Shown here: one piece after another, positions 42,692 through 53,237 of the stretch
Position numbering within the stretch: position 1 is the first letter of the stretch
How the letters are laid out: every line of letters begins with the position of its first letter
Source: Comamonas sp.
GTDB taxonomy: Bacteria; Pseudomonadota; Gammaproteobacteria; Burkholderiales; Burkholderiaceae_C
NCBI GenBank assembly: GCA_031277805.1
Contig: JAITLR010000001.1
Location: forward strand, 1 to 64,000
Length of the DNA: 64,000 nt
Reading direction: 5' to 3'
Position numbers and translations under genes: made by a program
Notes under the pieces: generated by a model
What the model was told of the DNA's origin: nothing
Database searches by the model: none
The model's input: the letters and a program-made list of their open reading frames with translations, nothing else

Positions 42692-44140
42692 TCACCAGGG
42701 CAATGAGTATGTCTTGGTGTTGCAGAAGCTCTTCATTGCCTCCAGCACACCCTCCTTGTAGCCTAGGCCCGAGTCCTTGATCCCACCAAAGGGAGTCAAC
42801 TCCAGCCGGTAGCCAGGCACCTCGCGCACGTTCACGCTGCCCACATTGAGCTCACGCACAAAGCGAGTGATGTAGTCCAGCCGGTTGGTGCACACGGAGG
42901 ACGACAGACCATAGGCCGTGCCGTTGGACATGCGAATGGCTTCGTCGATATCTTTGAAGCGGATCACCGGTGACACAGGGCCGAAGGTCTCCTGTAACGC
43001 AACGGTCATCTCGGGCTTGACATGGTCGAGCACCGTGGGTGCGTAGAGCGCGCCACGGCGCACATGGCCAGCCAGTAACTTGGCGCCGTCGGCAATGGCC
43101 TCGCTCACCACCTTCTCGAAATGGATGGCGGCGGCCTCGTCAATCACAGTCCCCATGTCGGTGTGTGGGTCCATGGGATCGCCATACTTCACAGCCTTGG
43201 TCTTCTGTACCAGCAACTCGACGAACTGGTCGGCCACCTTCTCGTGTACCAGCATGCGCTTGACGGCCGTGCAACGCTGACCTGAGTTCTTGTATGAACC
43301 GCCAGCAGCCAGGGTTGCGGCTTCCTCCACGTCGGCATCTTCCATGACGATGATGGGATCATTGCCACCCAGCTCCAGGATCTGGCGCTTGTAGACCGCT
43401 TTGCCCGCGATGTACTTGCCGATGGCCACGCCGCCTGTGAAGGTGACGAGGTCCACGTCGGGATGAGTCAACATCTCGTCGGCAATCTCGCGCGGGTCGC
43501 CGGTGACGACCGAAAGCATCTGCGGCGGCAAGCCAGCTTCGTACAGGATGTCGGCCAGCACATAGGCGGTGAGTGGCGTCTTCTCGCTGGGCTTGAGCAC
43601 CACGCGGTTGTTAGTCGCAATCGCCGGAGCCACCTTGTGGATCACTTGGTTAAGCGGGTGGTTGAAAGGGGTGATGGCGGTGATCACGCCCAGCAGCGGC
43701 TCCTTGGTGGTGTAGACCTTGCGGCTCTTGCCGTGGTGCGTGAGGTCGCAGGAGAACACGGCACCGTCGTCCACCAGTGCTTGGTTGGCAGCGAACAGCA
43801 GCACATCGGATGCGCGGCCCACTTCATACAGCGAGTCCTTGCGGCACAGGCCAGATTCCAACGTAATGAGACGCGAGATCTCATCCAAGCGCGAGGCGAT
43901 GATCTCACCAGCACGCATCAGAATCTTGTAGCGCTCGTAGCGCGTGAGCGTGGGCTTGTAATCGCGAGCGATCTGATAGGCACGGCGTACGTCTTCGAGA
44001 GTGGCTTTGGGTACTGTGGCAATCACCTCCCCCGTATAGGGGTAGGTGACGTCAATCATCTCTTCACGGTAAACCTTCTCTCCAGCAATGCGCAGGGCCT
44101 CGTGGCGGATTCCGATAGGCTTGATTTCAGCTAGGCTCAT
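42692..44140 (-). CDS. phnY: Phosphonoacetaldehyde dehydrogenase (aldehyde dehydrogenase superfamily)
   Basis: A 482-residue aldehyde dehydrogenase. It carries the catalytic Cys in NSGQRCTAVKRM, Glu in ILELGGNDPIIV, and the NAD-binding FTGGVAIGKYIAG. The long internal match to phosphonoacetaldehyde dehydrogenases and the gene order (next to phosphonoacetate hydrolase) support the oxidation of phosphonoacetaldehyde to phosphonoacetate. The start at 44140 has GGAG nine bases before it. It is the last gene of the operon, with a gap of only 20 bases to the hydrolase. Confidence 0.85.
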   Translation of the reverse strand: MSLAEIKPIGIRHEALRIAGEKVYREEMIDVTYPYTGEVIATVPKATLEDVRRAYQIARDYKPTLTRYERYKILMRAGEIIASRLDEISRLITLESGLCRKDSLYEVGRASDVLLFAANQALVDDGAVFSCDLTHHGKSRKVYTTKEPLLGVITAITPFNHPLNQVIHKVAPAIATNNRVVLKPSEKTPLTAYVLADILYEAGLPPQMLSVVTGDPREIADEMLTHPDVDLVTFTGGVAIGKYIAGKAVYKRQILELGGNDPIIVMEDADVEEAATLAAGGSYKNSGQRCTAVKRMLVHEKVADQFVELLVQKTKAVKYGDPMDPHTDMGTVIDEAAAIHFEKVVSEAIADGAKLLAGHVRRGALYAPTVLDHVKPEMTVALQETFGPVSPVIRFKDIDEAIRMSNGTAYGLSSSVCTNRLDYITRFVRELNVGSVNVREVPGYRLELTPFGGIKDSGLGYKEGVLEAMKSFCNTKTYSLPW

Positions 44141-44160
44141 TTTGCGTGTCTCCAAACAGG

Positions 44161-45405
<1,245 letters not shown>

Positions 45406-45450
45406 CTATGTTGTGATGTTTAAAGTGATCTCGTGCATTGGCCTTATGGC

Positions 45451-46761
45451 TCAGCGACGAATGAATGCGGCGATGCAAGCACTGATCAAGCAGCTCGCAG
45501 CAACGATTGGGAACACAAGTGAGGTATTGCCAGAGTGGTCCATCATCCGACCGACGAGTGGCTCACCGAGACCTGCGAACAAGTACGAGAAAAAGTTCAT
45601 GACCCCCGTGGCTGTGCCGGAGCGCTTGGCGCCCACCAGGTCGGGGCACAGTGCCCAGAACGAAGACGCTGGGCCATAGACGAAGAAGCCCGCGAGGAAG
45701 AGTCCCGCCAATGCGATGGGACCCGTGGGCAGCATGTACATGCCGAGAGAGGCTGCGGCACCGAGCAGCATGTACAGAACAATGGCCTTGTAGCGCTTGG
45801 CACCGAATACCTTGTCGGAAATCCAGCCGTTGGAGAGCGCACCGAAAGCCATGCCCACAGGCAGTGCGACAGAAATCCACGCAGGATCAATCATGCTGTC
45901 TGCACTCTTAGCCCAGTCCTTACCCAAGAAGTGCACCGGTACCCAAACAATCAAGCCGTAACGCGCAGCATTCTGGAAGCCGATGGAGAGGGCCGCGATG
46001 ATCAGCCTAGGGTTACGCAGCACCGCTTTGTAGCGCGACCAAGAACTTTCCGCAGGCTCACTCGCATCAAGCTCATCCTTCGCATCTGCTGCATTAGCTA
46101 CACCAGTCTCAGGTGACTTGAAGCCCAGCTCCTCAGGGCGTTCGCGAGCAATCAGATAGAAAGTAATGCCCCCCAGCAGCATCAGCAGCACTGGCAGCCG
46201 GAAAATCCAACGCCAGTCGAGATGCAGCACGTTGATGACGATAATGGACGTAATGAAAGACAGTACGGACGCGCAGCCAGCAGCAAAGACGTAGAAGCCA
46301 TAGACCTTTCCGCGCTCTCCGGCCCCCCACCAGTTAGACAGCAGACGGCTGCCAGGCGCCCATCCGAGAGCCTGAAAATAGCCGTTGATGCCCCATGGAA
46401 TCGCAAGGGACTTGAAGCCCACAGCGAAGCTGACAATCCAGTTGACCGCGCACGAGAGAATTGCGCCTGCCGTCATCACTCTGCGACCGCCCAACTTATC
46501 AGCCAGATTGCCGTTGATGGCTTGGCCGATGGCATAGCACCACAGCATGGAAGTCGACGCCCAACCCAGCATCTCTTTAGAAAGGCCGAACTCCTTCTGA
46601 ATACCTGGGATCGCAAAGCCAAACGTCTGACGCCCCGTATAAAAGAACAGATAGCAAAACATGGCTGCGAGCAGCATTCGCCACTGTGCTTTTCGAAATG
46701 GACTATCTAATGGAGCGGCATAAGACGACCCAGCCACCAACGTCTGATTTACCGATTGCAT
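45451..46761 (-). CDS. Major facilitator transporter of the organophosphate antiporter (GlpT) type
   Basis: A 436-residue, 12-helix transporter of the OPA family. The N-terminal MLLAAMFCYLFFYTGRQTFG has the FFYxGRQ motif of GlpT/UhpT; the loop ADKLGGRRVMTAG and the second-half GWISDKVFGAKRYKAI show MFS loop motifs. In this operon it should import a phosphonate, perhaps in exchange for phosphate. The ATG at 46761 has AAAAAGGAGACAAC, which fixes the start. Confidence 0.85.
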   Translation of the reverse strand: MQSVNQTLVAGSSYAAPLDSPFRKAQWRMLLAAMFCYLFFYTGRQTFGFAIPGIQKEFGLSKEMLGWASTSMLWCYAIGQAINGNLADKLGGRRVMTAGAILSCAVNWIVSFAVGFKSLAIPWGINGYFQALGWAPGSRLLSNWWGAGERGKVYGFYVFAAGCASVLSFITSIIVINVLHLDWRWIFRLPVLLMLLGGITFYLIARERPEELGFKSPETGVANAADAKDELDASEPAESSWSRYKAVLRNPRLIIAALSIGFQNAARYGLIVWVPVHFLGKDWAKSADSMIDPAWISVALPVGMAFGALSNGWISDKVFGAKRYKAIVLYMLLGAAASLGMYMLPTGPIALAGLFLAGFFVYGPASSFWALCPDLVGAKRSGTATGVMNFFSYLFAGLGEPLVGRMMDHSGNTSLVFPIVAASCLISACIAAFIRR

Positions 46762-46873
46762 GTTGTCTCCTTTTTGCGGGCAAGAAGCCCGGCAGGTCGA
46801 ACCACTTACAGGTATGTATTCATGCAAGCAAAAGTGCGAAGCACGCTTCAGTCACTTCTTGCTCGGTATACGG

Positions 46874-47965
46874 CTATGCTGCTACCGCACCGATGAAGTT
46901 CTTTCCGCGAGCACCGTCCATCGCTCTGGCAATCATTGCGACCGCCTCCCCTTCCGTAACGCCGTAGTCGGAAAACTCCGTCTTGACTCCCAGTCCGTTT
47001 AAGAAATCACGTAGATGCTTGGTGCCTTGTGCCAAATCAGGTCCGAATACGCGCTTTAACGTGAAGTCTCGATCTGCCGATTTGGCCCAAGCTTTTTCTA
47101 GAACGATTGGCAATGTGAACGAACAAGCGATGCCGTGCACCAAGCCATGACGCAGCGTCATCTCATAGGAGATCGAATGCGCCAAGGCTGTTTTGGTATT
47201 GGAGAAAGCCATACCTGCTTTGAGCGCAGCCAAAGCCATACGCTCGCGCAGTTCAATGTTTCCCAGGTCCTTCATCAGCGCAGGCAAGCAACTGAAGATG
47301 TCCTGCACCGCAGAGATCGCAAAGGTGTCAGAAACCGGATTCGCGTTCACATTCCAGATCGACTCCAGTGCGTGCGAGAGCGCATCCAGGCCAGTAGACA
47401 CCGTAGTGCCGGCTGGGACCGACAGCATGAGCTCTGGATCAACGATCGCAGCCTCTGGCCAAGTCTCCTTGAGATGCAAGGAGTATTTCTTCTGACTGCC
47501 TGCATCCCAGATCGTGGCCCACGGCGTGACTTCGCTTCCAGTCCCCGCTGTTGTGGGTATCGCTATCAATGGCTTAACGCTAGAGGGAGTGAATGACTTC
47601 CCTGTTGCCAGCAAACTGATGAGTTCGTCGAACTTACCGCTGTCGGTTCCGACCATCAGTGCCTTAGCGGTATCAATTGCACTACCACCGCCCACAGCGA
47701 CGATGGCATCGCATGCCGAGCCGTTTTGCCAAAAGCGGTTGTAGAGCCCTGCCAACTGCTCGACATCAGGATTCGGGCGCACATCCTCGATAACAGCGAC
47801 CAAGGTGTCTTTCAGCAAACCCTTCAGGCGAGTGACCAAACCCAGACCACGAGCCTCTGGGAAGGTCACCACGACGACGCGACGACCGGCGAGGATTTTG
47901 GGCAGAAGCTCAAGGCTACCTCGGCCGCAATGGATTGAAACGGGATTGTGATATGCGTGAGGCAT
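46874..47965 (-). CDS. Phosphonate-associated iron-containing alcohol dehydrogenase
   Basis: A 363-residue group III (iron-containing) alcohol dehydrogenase. Visible are the nucleotide motif IVAVGGGSAIDTAKAL, PTTAGTGSEVTPWATI, and the metal-binding DALSHALES, SYEMTLRHGLVHGIACS region. Its place in front of the MFS, phnA and phnY genes identifies it with the alcohol dehydrogenases found in phosphonate operons. It would interconvert phosphonoacetaldehyde and 2-hydroxyethylphosphonate. It begins the operon. Confidence 0.85.
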   Translation of the reverse strand: MPHAYHNPVSIHCGRGSLELLPKILAGRRVVVVTFPEARGLGLVTRLKGLLKDTLVAVIEDVRPNPDVEQLAGLYNRFWQNGSACDAIVAVGGGSAIDTAKALMVGTDSGKFDELISLLATGKSFTPSSVKPLIAIPTTAGTGSEVTPWATIWDAGSQKKYSLHLKETWPEAAIVDPELMLSVPAGTTVSTGLDALSHALESIWNVNANPVSDTFAISAVQDIFSCLPALMKDLGNIELRERMALAALKAGMAFSNTKTALAHSISYEMTLRHGLVHGIACSFTLPIVLEKAWAKSADRDFTLKRVFGPDLAQGTKHLRDFLNGLGVKTEFSDYGVTEGEAVAMIARAMDGARGKNFIGAVAA

Positions 47966-48211
47966 AGGGCTAGTCTCCTGTCGTTGGTGTTCTTGGTATT
48001 CCGCAATTGAGCGTTCAACTTGGAGCACAGTTTCCTAGGGGCCCTAGCCAGGGTCCAATCGCATTTCTGATGAGAATATGAGCCAAAACCGATAGATCAC
48101 GCCACCGTCGTAAATGGCAGTCTCCCTGGGCAAATACGGGTTCTCATACACACGTGGTACGCGTATCAGAGGCCTTGCGCTTGATGCTGTATCTATCTAA
48201 TTCGTACGCCT
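47966..48211. promoter_or_regulatory. Divergent control region of the phosphonate operon
   Basis: The 246-bp gap between the operon and its LysR gene holds the palindrome CTAGGGgCCCTAG (48035-48047) and an imperfect dyad ATAC...GTAT (48146-48166) that has the LysR T-n11-A feel. Neither has been tested against a known motif. Confidence 0.45.
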
Positions 48212-49090
48212 ATGTTCCATCAATACTACAAATGCATTCGCTGCTTCCATGCTGTTGCAAGAACCGGAGGCTTCACTGCTGCCGCACAGTATCTGCATAT
48301 AGGTCAACCGACAGTAACCGACCAGGTAAAAGCGCTCGAAGCGCGCTTCAATGTTGAGTTATTTATGCGAAAAGGACGTGGAGTTCGGCTCACGGACGCA
48401 GGCGAGCAGCTTTATGCAATCACGCAGGGGCTATTTGGGCAGGAGCAGGAGGCGATGCAGTTCTTGCAGAGCGCGCATAAGCTCAAGTCTGGACTGATAC
48501 GCTTGGGAAGCGTTTCACCACCTCTAGCGTTGGAGCTAGTTCGCAATTTTCACGAAACCCACCCATCGCTTGATCTAACGATTGCCATCGGTTCGGAGAG
48601 CTCAACACTGCGCAGCTTGCAAGACTTCGATATCGATGTCGGCATTCTGGTTGAGCCACCTCCAACTGAAGGCTTGCATATTGCGCACTATCGCAATGAA
48701 CGAATTGTCGCTGTCGTTCCCGAAGGACATGCTTGGACAACGCGCTCTCTGATTCCCACTTCCGATATCGAAGGCGAGATGCTTATCTTGCGTGAGCCTG
48801 GATCCAAAACACGCCATAGAGTGGAACGAGCGTGCAAACAGCAGAACGTCACCTTAACCTGCTCTATGGAGATCAATAGCCGCGAAGCCATCCTGCATGC
48901 AGTGTCAAACGGCATGGGTATTAGCTTTGTGACACAAGCAGAGTTCATTCCCCTACCTGGCCTCGTTGCGGTGGTGATGGACGATGAGCAACTGTCCATT
49001 AACTACTCTCTTTGCTGCCTCTCGGTCCGTCGTGAGCGTCCGCTAATCAAAGCCTTATTCGATTCTGTAGGCACTGCAACATGCTTGTAA
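48212..49090 (+). CDS. LysR-family regulator of phosphonate catabolism
   Basis: A 292-residue LysR regulator: winged helix FHAVARTGGFTAAAQYLHIGQPTVTDQVKALE (key GGFTAAAQYL), and effector domain from LIRLGSVSPPLALELV. It resembles LysR proteins linked to aminoethylphosphonate and phosphonoacetate operons, and it is divergent from one. It most likely activates the operon when phosphonoacetate or a relative is present. Confidence 0.82.
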   Translation: MFHQYYKCIRCFHAVARTGGFTAAAQYLHIGQPTVTDQVKALEARFNVELFMRKGRGVRLTDAGEQLYAITQGLFGQEQEAMQFLQSAHKLKSGLIRLGSVSPPLALELVRNFHETHPSLDLTIAIGSESSTLRSLQDFDIDVGILVEPPPTEGLHIAHYRNERIVAVVPEGHAWTTRSLIPTSDIEGEMLILREPGSKTRHRVERACKQQNVTLTCSMEINSREAILHAVSNGMGISFVTQAEFIPLPGLVAVVMDDEQLSINYSLCCLSVRRERPLIKALFDSVGTATCL

Positions 49091-49162
49091 TTGAAATGCT
49101 TTCGCTCGCATCACTACTGGAAATTTATTGGACAACTGGCATCTACAGCAAGGAGCCCGCGC

Positions 49163-49897
49163 ATGAGAAAAGTCAATGACTTTCCCTTCTACAACGGAGC
49201 ACCAGCGCGGCTTGCCACATGGCAATGGTGCTTGGTACTGGCAGGCACCGCATTGGGCTTCGCCTTACTTATCGCGCCAGTACCTTGGTTCAAGGGGCGG
49301 TGGAATCAGTTCATCCCCACAATGCTATTTGTGGTGGTTCCTCTGGTGGCACTTGCTATCGCCACACCACAGCATTGGAAGGCACTTTTTCACCGCATCG
49401 GGTGGCGAGACGTCGGGGTAATGGTGCTAATTGCGCTGCTGAACCTTGTCATCAGTCTTGCGATGGGCTGGCTCGTGAAGAAGCTGCATAGCGTTGAGTC
49501 AAACCCCGTGTTCCAGGCCATCGCAACACAGGGTGCCGCCGAACGAGAGCTGTTCTTTCTGCGAACAATCCCTCAACTCGTGGGCGAAGAACTGGTCACG
49601 ATGCTGCCGATGTTGGCACTCATGACGCTGTTTTACAGTCGACTCGGATTGAGCCGTAAGTCAGCGATCGTGCTGGCGTGGTTGGTGTCAGCCCTGCTGT
49701 TTGGAGCACTGCATCTTCCCACGTATGGGTGGAACTTCATCCAGTGTTTTGCCATTATTGGCTCAGCACGTCTTGTGCTGAGCTTGGCCTATCTGTGGAC
49801 CAAAAACCTGTGGGTCTCTGCTGGTGCCCATATTCTCAATGACTGGGCGTTGTTCGGAACGTCCTTGCTGCTAGCGATGCTACCGGCTCAATACTGA
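49163..49897 (+). CDS. CPBP family intramembrane glutamic protease
   Basis: A 244-residue membrane protein with eight or so helices. The CPBP motifs are present: VGEELVTMLPMLA (Glu-Glu), FGALHLPTYGWN (His) and AGAHILNDW (His/Asn). CPBP proteases cut within membranes or process bacteriocins and peptides, but the target here is unknown. AAGGAGCCCGCGC before the ATG at 49163 fixes the start. It ends 8 bases before the convergent stop of the next gene. Confidence 0.78.
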   Translation: MRKVNDFPFYNGAPARLATWQWCLVLAGTALGFALLIAPVPWFKGRWNQFIPTMLFVVVPLVALAIATPQHWKALFHRIGWRDVGVMVLIALLNLVISLAMGWLVKKLHSVESNPVFQAIATQGAAERELFFLRTIPQLVGEELVTMLPMLALMTLFYSRLGLSRKSAIVLAWLVSALLFGALHLPTYGWNFIQCFAIIGSARLVLSLAYLWTKNLWVSAGAHILNDWALFGTSLLLAMLPAQY

Positions 49898-49905
49898 GCC
49901 AGGTA

Positions 49906-50673
49906 TCAGAAGCGGCGGTGGCTGTCGGCCCAGTTACCTTCATTGCACTCGCCCCGGAAGTGCTCCATGCCGTCAATGTGGATGCGCCCGCTACGCCTAT
50001 CGATGTCGACCTTGGGCTTGTTTAGGAAATTCAAAGCATATCTTCCAGTGATCCGGTCCGAACTGACCTGAAGGTCATCCAGGTTCCACCAATTGTTACT
50101 GTCACCGGAGTGGAGCACTGCAACGAGTTTGCCCGAGAGATGGATACGTCCGCGTTGGCCAGAGATTTCGACTTGGACCTCCGCGTCGAAGTCTTCTGTG
50201 CTGTTGGTGACCTCACTGATTGATTCGTAGCGATCGCGCCTGGGATTCCAGCGGAAGCCCGAGTGAGTTTCTGTGGAAGGCTTTTTCCCCTCCCCGTAGC
50301 AAATGAGCGTCAGGGTAGGTGCATCTCCTCGACGTTCGTCATCCTGCCAGCCCTGTGCCACAGGCCTCGGATCCCCCGCCTGCCCGCAGTTGGCCGCAGG
50401 AACCACCTGGATGGCACTGTAGCGTCCATCCGCGGTTGCGACCTGTACACATTCACGCTGCTGCGAGTTCCACCAGAAGGCCCATTTTTCACCCCGAACA
50501 GCATTGGCCTTGATGAACTGATATCCCCGCGCTTCCATCTGCGTCTCACCGGAACTTCCACGAGCTCCGACAAGGTCAGCAAGTGCGGGAGGCGTCTGAG
50601 CAGATGCCCCATTGGCGATCAACAAGAGAGCGCTGAACACGGCAGAAACTAGAACTCCATTCGAGGCACTCAT
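49906..50673 (-). CDS. Secreted hypothetical protein
   Basis: A 255-residue protein with a signal peptide (VLVSAVFSALLLIANGASA). The N-terminal half carries the motif GYQFIKANAVRGEKWAFWWN, RECVQVATADGRYSAIQVV, seen in many small secreted proteins of unknown role. The C-terminal half (GRIHLSGKLVAVLHSGDSNNWWNLDDL, ITGRYALNF) is a beta-sandwich-like domain. The ATG follows GTG, so the start could be either. No relative with a known role was recognised. Confidence 0.65.
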   Translation of the reverse strand: MSASNGVLVSAVFSALLLIANGASAQTPPALADLVGARGSSGETQMEARGYQFIKANAVRGEKWAFWWNSQQRECVQVATADGRYSAIQVVPAANCGQAGDPRPVAQGWQDDERRGDAPTLTLICYGEGKKPSTETHSGFRWNPRRDRYESISEVTNSTEDFDAEVQVEISGQRGRIHLSGKLVAVLHSGDSNNWWNLDDLQVSSDRITGRYALNFLNKPKVDIDRRSGRIHIDGMEHFRGECNEGNWADSHRRF

Positions 50674-50988
50674 CACTGTTTTTTCCTTATAAATAGCAAT
50701 TGCGTTACTTTACGCCAATATCACTCAGCATCAAAGCCAATGCTTTGATTTATTAAGGGTCTTCAGGACTTAGACAATCTACAAATACATTACTTCAAAA
50801 ATGGTTTAATTGAAGTTAAATATCTTATTCACCTAAGAAATCCTCCTCTGTCATCATATTAAATTTCCATGAAACTTGACCCACATCAAGTTCGCACAGA
50901 AAAATATGAATATTATTTAATCATTGAATTCATTAGATCTGCAAATATAGATATTAAATACAAAATTCTCTTGAAAAAAGTGAGACAC
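50674..50988. other. AT-rich intergenic region, 315 bp
   Basis: Very AT-rich bases (50740-50985) precede the small gene. Promoter-like TATAAT-type words abound, but nothing specific is supported. Confidence 0.35.
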
Positions 50989-51309
50989 ATGAAGAAAATT
51001 GCTATTTCTATTGGTGCTGTTTTAATGATGCTTGGAATGATTTATTACATCCAAACCAGATATTTTATCTACGAACATAGGCAACTTTTATTTGCCATAC
51101 TAGAAAATCCCGAATCAGCTCAATTCATGAACGAAAGACTAAAAGGTGGTTTTTCAGTAAAAAATGGAACTCTTTGCGGAATGGTAAATTTTAAAAATGA
51201 ATCTGGAAAATACAATGGATATGTTAAATTCTATTCTTTAGGCGGAGTAGAAGCAGTCATAGGAAGTGAACCTGGCTCTGACTATCTGCTAAAAGAACAT
51301 TGCGGCTAA
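50989..51309 (+). CDS. Small AT-rich predicted membrane-anchored protein
   Basis: A 106-residue protein starting MKKIAISIGAVLMMLGMIYY: one N-terminal hydrophobic helix and an external part with two cysteines (TLCGMV and KEHCG), so it is probably anchored or secreted. The upstream in-frame part (50869-50988) is weakly coding. The low GC is unlike its neighbours, which suggests recent transfer. Function unknown. Confidence 0.55.
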   Translation: MKKIAISIGAVLMMLGMIYYIQTRYFIYEHRQLLFAILENPESAQFMNERLKGGFSVKNGTLCGMVNFKNESGKYNGYVKFYSLGGVEAVIGSEPGSDYLLKEHCG

Positions 51310-51586
51310 TATTTAATGCATCATTGTCTATTTTTAGCTGAACTTCAACGATCCACTCAACCCCTCCCAGCAGTCTAACAAGAGCCATCCAACACTACTC
51401 AACCGCTCTTAGCTCAGCTTGGCTTACAGATGAGCTATAGGACCACCCGTCCTCATGATGGTTGCCGAGATCATCAAGCGAGTTCGACGACTCACTTGTC
51501 CAAAAATATGATCTAGTCACAGTGAATTGCCCCCTGCATGACCACATTTCGAACCTATACGCTCAATATTGTTCTGGAGCGTATCG

Positions 51587-52627
51587 ATGGAGTGGAGTTG
51601 TGGCGTTTCGTATCACGATGGCATGCGAATCATAGTTGCTGACCAAACAGGAAGTGTCGAAAGCGTTGAGTTGGCCTCGATGCGCACCCGAGGCTTACCG
51701 CGCGCGGCAAAGCGCACGCGTCTGGTTCATATCAGTAACCCCTCCAAATTGGAGCGCGTGCATGCCGATGAATACCTCGCTGCTTTTGGGATAGCTCTTC
51801 CATCGTCTCTACAGGCCACTCATCAAGTGTTCCGATTCCAAGATGAGCAGCAGCGGCATATCTACATTCCGGCGCTCGCATTCATGCGGGCGTTTTTTCA
51901 GCCATTCCAGCAGGTATTCCCAATCGCCTTCACACCCGGCAACGTAGACCTCCTGTCATACATTGACTTTTCTGGCACTGCCCCCGAAGTAGTTGTAGAT
52001 GACGACCAACTGCGAAAGCAAATCAATGATCCACGATGCAGTAAGCGCCCATACGAAGTGCTGCGCTGGCTTCAGCTTTCTCGTTCTGCCAAGCACTGCG
52101 CGCACAGCGTGCACCTGAATGCACTTGATGGACGCATCGACCTCTCGCTTCCCGATGGCTTGGCCCGATTCGCCTTGCATGGGCTTCGCACTGCACACGG
52201 CTTCTTTGTTGAGCAAGTAACGCTGCTATCAATTGAGACTTCAGCCGATGACTCAGTCGCCGGACAGCCAGAGCAATTCTTCTTCCATGCAGGCGCAGAT
52301 TTTGCGCGACCAGCACAGACATCAGCACCAGAGATCGTTGTACCTCAACGGGCCGGCGGCCACGTCCGTGTAACGGATTCGGAATGGGAAGTTATCGGCC
52401 CATTACTCGAAACCCAGGAGAGACGGAGACCATATAAGCACGATCCGCGCACAGTGCTCGATGCAATCCTGCACAAACTCGCATTCCATCAAGCGTGGCG
52501 AACCACACTACCTCAAGAGTCCACATTGACAGTTCACGTGCTAAAGAGCTGCTTTCGCCGTTGGTCCATCCGAGGATCCTTCGACCTCGCACTCTCTCAT
52601 CTGCGAGCATGTCGCACGAGTTGTTAA
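51587..52627 (+). CDS. Hypothetical protein with a C-terminal IS5-type (DUF4096) DNA-binding domain
   Basis: A 346-residue protein. Residues 1-255 are unrecognised (HIYIPALAFMRAFFQPF, NVDLLSYIDFSGTAPE). Residues 265-345 match the N-terminal helix-turn-helix domain of IS5/IS1182-type transposases: VTDSEWEVIGPLLE, HDPRTVLDAILHKLAF, LKSCFRRWSIRGSFDLAL. No DDE catalytic domain follows. This domain may act here as a DNA-binding module of a non-transposase. GGAG lies before the chosen ATG. Confidence 0.6.
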   Translation: MEWSCGVSYHDGMRIIVADQTGSVESVELASMRTRGLPRAAKRTRLVHISNPSKLERVHADEYLAAFGIALPSSLQATHQVFRFQDEQQRHIYIPALAFMRAFFQPFQQVFPIAFTPGNVDLLSYIDFSGTAPEVVVDDDQLRKQINDPRCSKRPYEVLRWLQLSRSAKHCAHSVHLNALDGRIDLSLPDGLARFALHGLRTAHGFFVEQVTLLSIETSADDSVAGQPEQFFFHAGADFARPAQTSAPEIVVPQRAGGHVRVTDSEWEVIGPLLETQERRRPYKHDPRTVLDAILHKLAFHQAWRTTLPQESTLTVHVLKSCFRRWSIRGSFDLALSHLRACRTSC

Positions 52628-52736
52628 CTTAACACCCTGATGGCCCTACATACGATCACTATTAACCTTTGAGACAAAAGTTCTGAGCGGCACAGAAGGG
52701 ATCCTCCTCCGGTACATGTAAGGGTTCAACATGGAA

Positions 52737-53173
52737 AAACGTTGCTGAATAATCCCTCAGGATGTCCTTTTAGACAAACGTTTTTCCGACCGCACGACAA
52801 AGGCTCTGGCTACTCACATGGCACTTGCTGGAGATATGTCTACTCTGGAAGGCAAAGCTCAGTCGTTCTCGTTGGCGAACATGTTCCCCAGGATCCACGG
52901 CATAACGGGGGTCCATGGTTCAAGATAGAACAAGACATCCGCCGCGACAAAGACAATGTATTCGTGATCACAGGTCCACTGTTCGACGGGTCGAAGGACT
53001 CTATCGGGGCTAATCAAGTACGCGTACCAAGAAGGTTCTTCAAGCTGGTGTATGACCCTAGTACAAGCAAGAGTTGGGCGTATGTTCAGCGCAATGCTGC
53101 GGATGAACGCATCAGTCCTCCGATGGACTATGAAAGCTTCCAGCGTACGCCAGGGCTAACGTTCCTGAAGTAG
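52737..53173 (+). pseudogene. Broken DNA/RNA non-specific endonuclease
   Basis: The C-terminal part PQDPRHNGGPWFKIEQDIRR, VFVITGPLFDG, VRVPRRFFKLVYDPSTSKSWAYV matches the NUC1-type endonuclease family. The central part, HMALAGDMSTLEGKAQSFSL, which should be GHxAPAGDM with the catalytic histidine, lies in a different frame (52817-52890). The upstream HDKGSGY segment is in the first frame. So two indels, near 52812 and 52888, break the gene. The Pro after HMA is Leu and the usual DRG is gone. It is probably inactive. Confidence 0.6.
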
Positions 53174-53208
53174 TAGATCTCTACAAAAAATGAGCTTTAA
53201 ACGTGCAG

Positions 53209-53230
53209 TGGACTGCCCAAGGGCAGTCCA
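53209..53230 (-). terminator. Hairpin after gabD
   Basis: TGGACTGCCC-aa-GGGCAGTCCA is a perfect 10-bp stem between the convergent nuclease relic and gabD. The T-run on the minus strand is displaced, so it may be a weak terminator. Confidence 0.6.
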
Positions 53231-53237
53231 GACAAAA

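Noticed and set aside
42543..42761. A 72-codon open frame that starts within the terminator
   Set aside because: No ribosome-binding site, begins in the T-run of a terminator hairpin and overlaps the end of phnY.
51390..51470. A tRNA-like stretch (TTAGCTCAGCTTGG...)
   Set aside because: The D-arm-like word is present, but no matching acceptor stem or T-arm GGTTCGA could be folded from the flanks.
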